A stretch of 19,595 bases of DNA, from positions 1 through 19,595 of the forward strand of contig CAJFTV010000167.1 of the NCBI GenBank assembly GCA_904420055.1, written 5' to 3'. Source of the DNA: Candidatus Alloscillospira gallinarum. Lineage in GTDB: Bacteria > Bacillota > Clostridia > Oscillospirales > Oscillospiraceae. The position numbers and the translations under genes are program-made. Positions 14,214 to 19,595 of this stretch are shown in pieces. Below the pieces are notes generated by a model, which saw nothing but the letters and a program-made list of their open reading frames with translations, was not told where the DNA came from and did not search any database. Within the stretch, counting starts at the first letter, position 1. Every line of letters begins with the position of its first letter.

Positions 14214-14786
14214 ATGGATACTATGAGCATTATGATTGTGGGCGTAGGCGGACAGGGCTCCGTCCTTGCCAGTAAGCTTTTAGGCAGACTGCTCGTTGAC
14301 GAGGGGTATGACGTAAAGGTGTCCGAGGTACACGGAATGAGCCAGCGCGGCGGCTCAGTTACCACATATGTGAGGTTTGGAGACCGTGTGTACTCTCCGC
14401 TTATAGATGACGGCGAGGCGGACTATATCGTGTCTTTTGAAAAGATTGAGGGAGCGCGGTATTTGAACTGCCTGAAAAAGGGCGGCAGGTTAATTGTCAA
14501 CACACAGCAGATTGACCCAATGCCTGTTATCATCGGACAGGCGGATTATCCTGAGAAAATACTGGACAGCGTAAGGGCTTCCGGCGCGGAGGTTGACGCC
14601 GTTGACGCACTGGCAATTGCCCGGGAGGCAGGGTCTGCCAAGGCGGTAAATATCGTGCTTATGGCACGCCTTGCGAAGTATTTCCACATACCTTATGACA
14701 AGTGGATTGCGGCAATTGAAAAGACCGTGGCTCCAAAGTTTGTGGACATGAATAAAAAAGCTTTCGAGCTGGGATATAATCATTAA
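14214..14786 (+). CDS. iorB: Indolepyruvate:ferredoxin oxidoreductase, beta subunit
   Basis: This 190-residue partner of IorA belongs to the pyruvate-ferredoxin oxidoreductase gamma-domain family. The N-terminal signature is IVGVGGQGSVLASKLLG (about 7-23), then EVHGMSQRGGSV (about 38-49), which is typical for the CoA/TPP-interface subunit. It starts 3 bases after the iorA stop; its GAGGG ribosome site lies inside the end of iorA, indicating coupled translation at equal dose. Length matches single-domain IorB proteins. Confidence 0.95.
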   Translation: MDTMSIMIVGVGGQGSVLASKLLGRLLVDEGYDVKVSEVHGMSQRGGSVTTYVRFGDRVYSPLIDDGEADYIVSFEKIEGARYLNCLKKGGRLIVNTQQIDPMPVIIGQADYPEKILDSVRASGAEVDAVDALAIAREAGSAKAVNIVLMARLAKYFHIPYDKWIAAIEKTVAPKFVDMNKKAFELGYNH

Positions 14787-14821
14787 AAATTTAATATACG
14801 TTGAAAGGACAACAGTTACCA

Positions 14822-16132
14822 ATGGAAAACTACTATCAGAAAGAGATTGAAACGGCCTCACAAGAACAGATAAGGGAATGGCAGAACGAGCGCCTTGTTA
14901 AGACAGTTCACCATGTGTGGGAGAATAACGAGTTTTACAGGAAACGCATGCAGGAAAAGGGCGTGACGCCAGAGGATATAAAGTCTGTTGACGACCTCTA
15001 TAAGCTCCCCTTTACTACAAAGGACGACCTCAGAGAGCAGTATCCCTATGGCCTCTTGTCAAAGCCCCTTGATGAATGTGTGAGAATACAGTCCACAAGC
15101 GGCACAACAGGGAGAAGAGTTGTGGCGTTTTACACACAGCACGACATTGACCTCTGGGACGACTGCTGCGCCAGGGCAATTGTGGCCGCAGGAGGTACGA
15201 AAGACGATGTCTGCCATGTGAGCTATGGCTACGGCCTCTTCACAGGCGGACCGGGACTGAACGGCGGCTCCCACAAGGTCGGGTGCCTCACTCTTCCGAT
15301 GTCCTCCGGAAATACGGAGCGGCAGATACAGTTTATGACAGACCTTGGCTCCACAATCCTGTGCTGCACTCCGTCATATGCCGCGTATCTTGCCGAGAGC
15401 ATAATTGAGAAGGGCCTGAGAGACAAGATAAAGCTGAAAGCCGGCATATTCGGTGCTGAGGCATGGACAGAGGAGATGCGTCAGGACATTCAGGATAAGC
15501 TCGGAATAAAGGCTTATGACATTTACGGCCTCACAGAGATATCAGGCCCCGGCGTGTCCTTTGAGTGCAGCGAGCAGACCGGCATGCACATAAATGAGGA
15601 CCACTTTATAGCCGAGATAATTGACCCCAACACCGGCGAGGTGCTGCCGGAGGGGGCAAAGGGTGAGCTGGTGTTCACCAGTATCACAAAAGAGGCGTTT
15701 CCCCTTCTTAGATACAGAACAAGAGATATTTGCATTCTCTCAAGAAAGCCCTGCTCATGTGGCAGAACGCACGTCAAGATGACGAAGCCCCTGGGCAGAA
15801 GCGACGACATGCTAATTGTAAAGGGAGTAAACGTGTTCCCGTCACAGATTGAGATGGTTCTCCTCCAGAAGGGACTTACATCAAACTACCAGATAATCGT
15901 TGACAGAGAAAAGACCACCGACTCAATTGAGGTAAAGGTGGAGATGACGCCGGCGCTATTCCACGATACCATGACGACTCTCGAAGCTAAAGAACAGGAG
16001 ATTACCGACGCGCTCAAGTCGGTGCTGGGAATTTACGCGAAGATAAGCATTGTAGAGCCAAAGTCTATTGTTAGAAGCGAAGGAAAGGCAGTAAGAGTTA
16101 TCGACAAGAGAAATCTCTACAAAAACAACTGA
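14822..16132 (+). CDS. paaK: Phenylacetate-CoA ligase family protein (second copy)
   Basis: This 436-residue paralogue of the first ligase in the same operon is clearly related over its full length but not a recent duplicate. Shared marks are YGYGLFTGGPGLNGGS, YGLTEISGPGVS (235-246), LRYRTRDI and GRSDDMLIVKGVNVFP. The phosphate loop reads STSGTTGRRV (91-100), so Arg-Arg stands where SSGTTGKP has Lys-Pro. The C-terminal catalytic lysine (EGKAVRVID, Lys422) is kept. The start is ATG 14822 with GAAAGGA about 12 bases away; an in-frame TTG at 14801 lacks a ribosome site. Two copies may mean two aryl acids or two directions of flux. Confidence 0.92.
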   Translation: MENYYQKEIETASQEQIREWQNERLVKTVHHVWENNEFYRKRMQEKGVTPEDIKSVDDLYKLPFTTKDDLREQYPYGLLSKPLDECVRIQSTSGTTGRRVVAFYTQHDIDLWDDCCARAIVAAGGTKDDVCHVSYGYGLFTGGPGLNGGSHKVGCLTLPMSSGNTERQIQFMTDLGSTILCCTPSYAAYLAESIIEKGLRDKIKLKAGIFGAEAWTEEMRQDIQDKLGIKAYDIYGLTEISGPGVSFECSEQTGMHINEDHFIAEIIDPNTGEVLPEGAKGELVFTSITKEAFPLLRYRTRDICILSRKPCSCGRTHVKMTKPLGRSDDMLIVKGVNVFPSQIEMVLLQKGLTSNYQIIVDREKTTDSIEVKVEMTPALFHDTMTTLEAKEQEITDALKSVLGIYAKISIVEPKSIVRSEGKAVRVIDKRNLYKNN

Positions 16133-16150
16133 TTCCGGGAGGTATGAAAA

Positions 16151-16582
16151 ATGACAATCAGCCAGTTATCAATTTTCGCAGAGAACAAACCGGGTACAAT
16201 TTATGAAATCACAAGGACGATTGCAGACGCGGGGGTGGATATCCGTGCCCTCAGTGTGGCAGATACCCAGGACTTCGGTATCCTCCGCCTTATTGTAAGC
16301 GACATTGAAAAGGCAAGGCAGGCGTTAAATGAGGACAACTGCGTTGTATCCGTCACTCAGGTAATTGGAGTTGCGGTGCCGGATAAGCCGGGCGGGCTGG
16401 CGGACGTGCTTAAAATCCTGAAAGATGCGGAGATAAATGTGGAGTATGTCTATGCGTTTATAACGATTTCGGGAAAGAACGCCTGCGTGGTGCTGAGAGT
16501 TGGGGACAACGAAAAGGCCATAAAGATTTTAAATGACGCGGGTGTGACACTTCTGTCAGAGGATTTTATAAAGCAGCTGTAA
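16151..16582 (+). CDS. Tandem ACT-domain protein
   Basis: This 143-residue protein is made of two ACT domains. The first is ISQLSIFAENKPGTIYEIT to about residue 68, and the second is IGVAVPDKPGGLADVLKIL from about residue 72 onward. ACT domains bind small ligands, usually amino acids, at dimer interfaces. Genes of this type commonly follow iorAB/paaK clusters. The ATG at 16151 lies 8 bases after GGGAGG; an out-of-frame ATG at 16144 is not used. It ends the operon, 18 bases after paaK. A plausible role is sensing phenylalanine, tyrosine or tryptophan and tuning the enzymes upstream, but no target is known. Confidence 0.9.
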   Translation: MTISQLSIFAENKPGTIYEITRTIADAGVDIRALSVADTQDFGILRLIVSDIEKARQALNEDNCVVSVTQVIGVAVPDKPGGLADVLKILKDAEINVEYVYAFITISGKNACVVLRVGDNEKAIKILNDAGVTLLSEDFIKQL

Positions 16583-16597
16583 AGGCAGAATATAATG

Positions 16598-16627
16598 AAA
16601 GGGAGAGGGCTTTTGCCCTCTCCCTTT
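16598..16627 (+). terminator. Terminator-like hairpin after the paaK-ior operon
   Basis: Perfect 13-bp stem, AAAGGGAGAGGGC (16598-16610) and GCCCTCTCCCTTT (16615-16627), with a TTTT loop. Only a short T run follows, so termination may be partial. Confidence 0.7.
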
Positions 16628-16735
16628 ACATGTTTAAAAGCTATTTTATATTATATCCCATATACGCACGATGTAAGAAATTATACTCTTGTTAAAAATG
16701 TGAGGGAGCAGTTTGGCGTTTATGCTTTAAAAAAT

Positions 16736-16766
16736 TTTCCCGCCTGTAATTTACACAGGCGGGAAA
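16736..16766 (-). terminator. Terminator of the metal ATPase operon
   Basis: 12-bp stem, TTTCCCGCCTGT (16736-16747) and ACAGGCGGGAAA (16755-16766), followed on the minus strand by a T-rich stretch. It lies 20 bases past the ATPase stop codon. The T run on the plus side could also catch readthrough from the ACT gene. The remaining bases of 16628-16735 show nothing I can support. Confidence 0.82.
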
Positions 16767-16786
16767 CATTTTTCGCTTAAGACCGA

Positions 16787-18706
16787 TTACAGCTTTTTTA
16801 CAAACAGCGCCCTTATAGCGTTTAGCACGGCGATTATCATAACGCCCACGTCGGCGAATATTGCAAGCCACATGCCCGCAATTCCCAGAGCGCCGAGGGC
16901 GAGACAGATTAGCTTTATGCCGATAGCAAATACAATGTTCTGGTACACAATTCGCAGGCACTTTTTGGAGATTTTGATTGCCTTGGATATCTTCATGGGG
17001 TCGTCATCCATGAGCACCACGTCAGCGGCTTCAATGGCGGCGTCTGAGCCCATGGCGCCCATTGCAATGCCGATATCGGCGCGGGAGAGTACCGGCGCGT
17101 CGTTAATTCCGTCGCCCACAAATGCAAGCGTTCCCCCGGCGGGCTTGGTTTTTATAAGCTTCTCAACTATTTCAACCTTGTCTTCGGGAAGCAGCTCAGA
17201 GTGCACCTCGTCAACTCCAAGTTCCCGGCCAACAGCCTGGGCAACGGAGCCAATGTCTCCCGTCAGCATAACGGTTTTTGTAACCCCGGCGGACTTAAGT
17301 GCGCCGATGGCCTCTTTGGCGGTGGGCTTTATCACATCGGATATGAGGATATGTCCCGCGTACTGGCCGTCAATTGCCATGTGGATTATTGTTCCTACGT
17401 GGTGGCAGGGGATATATTCAATGCCAAGCCTTTCCATAAGCTTTGCATTGCCGGCGGCGACCGGAATGCCGTCCACGTTTGCCATGACGCCGTTTCCGCT
17501 TATCTCCTGAACGTCAGTGACGCGGCTGCGGTCGGGCTCGCGTCCGTAAGCGCGCTGAAGGCTGCGGCTTATGGGGTGGGAGGAGGCGCTCTCCACAAGG
17601 GCGGCGTATTCTATGAGCTTTTCGTCCTCTAATTTATTGTGGTGAATTCCGTTTACCTCAAAGACGCCCTGTGTCAGTGTGCCTGTTTTGTCAAACACCA
17701 CATAATTTGTCTTTGAGAGAGTCTCCAGATAGTTAGAGCCCTTTACAAGCACGCCCTCCCGGCTTGCTCCCCCGATACCCGCAAAGAAACTGAGGGGGAT
17801 GCTGATTACAAGGGCGCAGGGGCAGCTGATGACGAGAAAGGTGAGAGCGCGGTAAATCCAGTCAGACCACTGGGGGGAAGATCCCATGGCCAGCATGCGG
17901 ATAAGAGGCGGAAGAATTGCCAGGGCAAAGGCGCCGATACATACGGCGGGGGTGTAAATCTTGGCAAATTTTGAGATGAAGTCCTCGGATTTGGACTTTC
18001 TGGAGCTGGCATTTTCCACGAGGTCTAATATTTTTGAAACAGTGGACTCGCCAAATTCTTTGGTTGTTTTAATTTTTAAAACGCCTGTCATGTTTATACA
18101 GCCGCTTATAATCTCGTCCCCGGTTTTGGCGTCCCTGGGCAGGCTCTCGCCGGTGAGGGCGCTGGTATTAAGACTGCCTGAGCCCTCTACTATAACGCCG
18201 TCTATCGGCACTTTCTCGCCGGGCTGGACCACGATGACCGTGCCGACCTCCACCTCGTCCGGGTCGACGCGTACAAGAGCGCCGTTTTCCTCGATGTTGG
18301 CGTAGTCCGGACGGATATCCATAAGTTCGGATATATTCTTGCGGCTTTTTCCAACGGCGTAGCTCTGAAAGAACTCGCCAATCTGGTAGAACAGCATGAC
18401 GGCTATGGCCTCCACATAGTCACCGCTGTCTGTTACGGCGATTACAAATGCGCCTATAGTGGCGATTGCCATGAGAAAGTTTTCGTCAAATACCTGACGG
18501 TTTTTTATGCCCTTGCCGGCCTTTATCAGTATGTCGTATCCGATTACAAGGTAGGGGACAAGGTACAGCACAAATTTCCACATACCGTCAAGCGGTACAA
18601 AATGAAGGGCAATAAGCAGGGCGGCCGCTGCAAAAATGCGGACAAGCATCTTTTTCTGTTTTTTATTCACCGGGTTTGTCACCTTCTTTAATGGTTTTAC
18701 AGGCAC
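16787..18706 (-). CDS. Zn/Cd/Pb-type P1B ATPase without an N-terminal HMA domain
   Basis: This protein of up to 639 residues is a heavy-metal efflux pump of the ZntA/CadA group. Visible in order are membrane helices from about residue 22, TGES (185-188), the CPC metal site SCPCALV (294-300), the phosphorylated Asp339 in DKTGTLT, the SSHP motif (His377-Pro378), MLTGD, GDGINDAP, and the last-helix aspartate in FADVGVMIIAVLN that marks Zn/Cd pumps. The N-terminal metal-binding domain is absent and is encoded by the next gene upstream. Start is uncertain: GTG 18706 abuts a strong hairpin, while GTG 18670 is preceded by AAGAAGGTGA, a good ribosome site; ATG 18649 is a third choice. The substrate metal is inferred from motifs. 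Confidence 0.93.
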   Translation of the reverse strand: MPVKPLKKVTNPVNKKQKKMLVRIFAAAALLIALHFVPLDGMWKFVLYLVPYLVIGYDILIKAGKGIKNRQVFDENFLMAIATIGAFVIAVTDSGDYVEAIAVMLFYQIGEFFQSYAVGKSRKNISELMDIRPDYANIEENGALVRVDPDEVEVGTVIVVQPGEKVPIDGVIVEGSGSLNTSALTGESLPRDAKTGDEIISGCINMTGVLKIKTTKEFGESTVSKILDLVENASSRKSKSEDFISKFAKIYTPAVCIGAFALAILPPLIRMLAMGSSPQWSDWIYRALTFLVISCPCALVISIPLSFFAGIGGASREGVLVKGSNYLETLSKTNYVVFDKTGTLTQGVFEVNGIHHNKLEDEKLIEYAALVESASSHPISRSLQRAYGREPDRSRVTDVQEISGNGVMANVDGIPVAAGNAKLMERLGIEYIPCHHVGTIIHMAIDGQYAGHILISDVIKPTAKEAIGALKSAGVTKTVMLTGDIGSVAQAVGRELGVDEVHSELLPEDKVEIVEKLIKTKPAGGTLAFVGDGINDAPVLSRADIGIAMGAMGSDAAIEAADVVLMDDDPMKISKAIKISKKCLRIVYQNIVFAIGIKLICLALGALGIAGMWLAIFADVGVMIIAVLNAIRALFVKKL

Positions 18707-18730
18707 ATTCGCCGCCCCCAGGCGGCGAAT
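18707..18730 (-). other. Strong hairpin between the HMA gene and the ATPase
   Basis: Perfect 10-bp stem, ATTCGCCGCC (18707-18716) and GGCGGCGAAT (18721-18730), with a 4-base loop. It lies just before the GTG at 18706. No T tract follows on the minus strand. It may set the ratio of HMA protein to pump by mRNA processing or by masking the first GTG. Confidence 0.6.
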
Positions 18731-18766
18731 TGTGATTAATTGATATTCATACCTGCGGTAGGTATA

Positions 18767-18985
18767 TTAAAAGAAGATTTCGCAGTCGTCCTCCACCTTT
18801 TTGCAGCTTTTATAGACCTGCTCCATAACAGTACGGGGCTCATGTCCGTCCTCAAATTCCACGTTCATCTTGAGAGTCATAAAGTTTACGGTGGCGTCTT
18901 TTACACCGGGGGTTTTCTTTGCGGCGTCCTCCATCTTGTTGGCACAGTTTGCGCAGTCAACCTCAATTTTGTAAGTCTTTTTCAT
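18767..18985 (-). CDS. Heavy-metal-associated (HMA) domain protein
   Basis: This 72-residue protein is a single ferredoxin-like HMA domain with the metal-binding motif DCANCA (Cys11, Cys14). The aspartate before the first cysteine is typical of Zn/Cd/Pb pumps; copper chaperones usually have T or H-C-x-x-C. The C-terminus is CKKVEDDCEIFF, with two more cysteines and acidic residues that might add a second site. The start at 18985 is 8 bases after GGAGG; an ATG five codons earlier would overlap that ribosome site. It lies upstream of the ATPase on the same strand, so it acts as the pump's detached metal-binding domain or metallochaperone. Confidence 0.9.
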   Translation of the reverse strand: MKKTYKIEVDCANCANKMEDAAKKTPGVKDATVNFMTLKMNVEFEDGHEPRTVMEQVYKSCKKVEDDCEIFF

Positions 18986-19037
18986 AACAGAAACCTCCAT
19001 AAAGCCTGTGGGCGTTAAATATGAAAAAAATAATTTG

Positions 19038-19065
19038 AATTAAACAATTAAAAAATTGTTTAATT
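19038..19065. promoter_or_regulatory. Probable ArsR-family operator palindrome
   Basis: A perfect inverted repeat, AATTAAACAATT (19038-19049) and AATTGTTTAATT (19054-19065), around AAAA. TTGTTTAA is repeated next to it at 19063-19070. It sits at the predicted transcription start of the HMA-ATPase operon, between it and the divergent ArsR gene, where a repressor would block transcription. Confidence 0.65.
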
Positions 19066-19075
19066 GTTTAACCTT

Positions 19076-19104
19076 ATGATACACACTACTATGCGGAATG
19101 TCAA
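19076..19104 (-). promoter_or_regulatory. Promoter of the HMA-ATPase operon
   Basis: Minus strand: perfect -35 TTGACA (19099-19104), 17-base spacer, -10 TATCAT (19076-19081). The palindrome starts about 11 bases downstream of the -10 box. Confidence 0.78.
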
Positions 19105-19139
19105 GGCTCTGTGTAAAAAATTTTTTGTAATATAATACT

Positions 19140-19167
19140 TTTACAATGGGAAGGGCTGTGATATTAT
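19140..19167 (+). promoter_or_regulatory. Possible promoter of the ArsR gene
   Basis: TTTACA (19140-19145), 16-base spacer, TATTAT (19162-19167). It is flanked by the inverted repeats TAATATAATA (19128-19137) and TATTATATTA (19162-19171), which may be a second operator or just AT-rich sequence. Confidence 0.45.
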
Positions 19168-19225
19168 ATTATTACATGAAAAGACGTTCAGAATAACAGG
19201 CGAGAACAGGAAAGAGGTGGAAGTT

Positions 19226-19588
19226 GTGGGAGAGCTGCACCTGCCCCATGACCACGGACAGCACATGGAAAAGGCATTTGAGCACATGCCGAAAACAGAG
19301 GACTTTCAGACGGTTTCTGACATATTTAAACAGCTTGGAGACGGCAGCAGGATAAAAATTTTCTGGCTTTTATGCCACTGCGAAGAGTGCGTTATAAATA
19401 TATCCTCCATGATGGATATGTCAAGTCCGGCAGTGTCTCACCATTTAAAGCAGCTTAAGGCCGCGGGGCTGATTGTCAGCCGCCGGGAGGGCAAGGAGGT
19501 ATATTACCGGGCCGCCGGTACCCAGGAGGCTGAGCTTCTGCACCACATGATTGAAAAGCTGGTGGAAATTTCCTGTCCGTCCATGTAA
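19226..19588 (+). CDS. ArsR/SmtB-family metal-responsive repressor
   Basis: This 120-residue winged-helix repressor releases DNA when it binds metal. The helix-turn-helix covers ISSMMDMSSPAVSHHLKQLKAAGLI (about 59-83), followed by the wing REGKEVYYRAAG. Metal-ligand candidates are Cys50, Cys52 and Cys55 (LLCHCEECV) at the alpha-3 position used in CadC/ArsR sensors, N-terminal His5, His8, His10 and His13, and Cys117 near the end. GTG 19226 is preferred because AGAGG lies 8 bases ahead; the GTG at 19217 overlaps that site. It diverges from the HMA-ATPase operon, which it probably controls. Zn, Cd or Pb is likely; the exact metal is unknown. Confidence 0.93.
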   Translation: MGELHLPHDHGQHMEKAFEHMPKTEDFQTVSDIFKQLGDGSRIKIFWLLCHCEECVINISSMMDMSSPAVSHHLKQLKAAGLIVSRREGKEVYYRAAGTQEAELLHHMIEKLVEISCPSM

Positions 19589-19595
19589 TGAATAA

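Noticed and set aside
18707..18730. Transcription terminator between the HMA gene and the ATPase
   Set aside because: The stem is strong, but no U tract follows on the minus strand, and it abuts the next start codon.
1..19595. CRISPR arrays, insertion sequences, rRNA
   Set aside because: No regularly spaced repeats, transposase-like proteins or rRNA sequence were seen on either strand.

Overview
The window looks like chromosomal DNA from a mid-GC, spore-forming, anaerobic Gram-positive bacterium of the class Clostridia. The evidence is a SpoIIP engulfment protein, a class B sortase, a MurT/GatD-type cell-wall pair, a ferredoxin-dependent 2-oxoacid oxidoreductase, strong GGAGG ribosome sites and consensus sigma-A promoters. 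A gut Oscillospirales-like lineage would fit, but no genus can be named from the sequence. I see no IS element, phage gene, rRNA or CRISPR array.

Layout. 1-860: a class B sortase and its terminator. 864-4297: a uracil block. A uracil permease and a DUF523 (TudS-like desulfidase) gene run leftward, and uracil phosphoribosyltransferase (upp) plus a GNAT gene run rightward. The 386-base gap between the permease and upp (2822-3207) holds two consensus promoters and a structured permease leader with an attenuator-like terminator. 4331-6188: a small TSCPD-domain gene, spoIIP and tRNA-Leu(GAG). 6225-7551: a pentapeptide-repeat gene and a GNAT acetyltransferase, divergent, with promoters that appear to share one palindromic -35 box. 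7618-10943: an ATP-grasp ligase diverging from a MurT-like/GatD-like pair. 11142-16582: a five-gene operon paaK-iorA-iorB-paaK-ACT for arylpyruvate/arylacetyl-CoA interconversion. 16787-19588: a Zn/Cd efflux module, consisting of a P-type ATPase without its N-terminal metal domain, a separate HMA metal-binding protein, and a divergent ArsR-type sensor with a large palindrome between them.

How the genes work together. The permease and Upp import uracil and convert it to UMP. DUF523 could feed the same pathway by removing sulfur from thiouracil or thio-UMP. IorAB and the two aryl-CoA ligases interconvert aromatic amino-acid skeletons and arylacetates, and the ACT protein may sense the amino-acid end product. 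HMA protein, ATPase and ArsR form a metal-responsive export circuit.

Most unusual point. The GatD-like protein lacks the canonical amidotransferase nucleophile and histidine at their expected positions, and its MurT-like partner has lost the usual A-D-G-x-D loop. The pair may be a distinct subfamily rather than an ordinary lipid II amidase.
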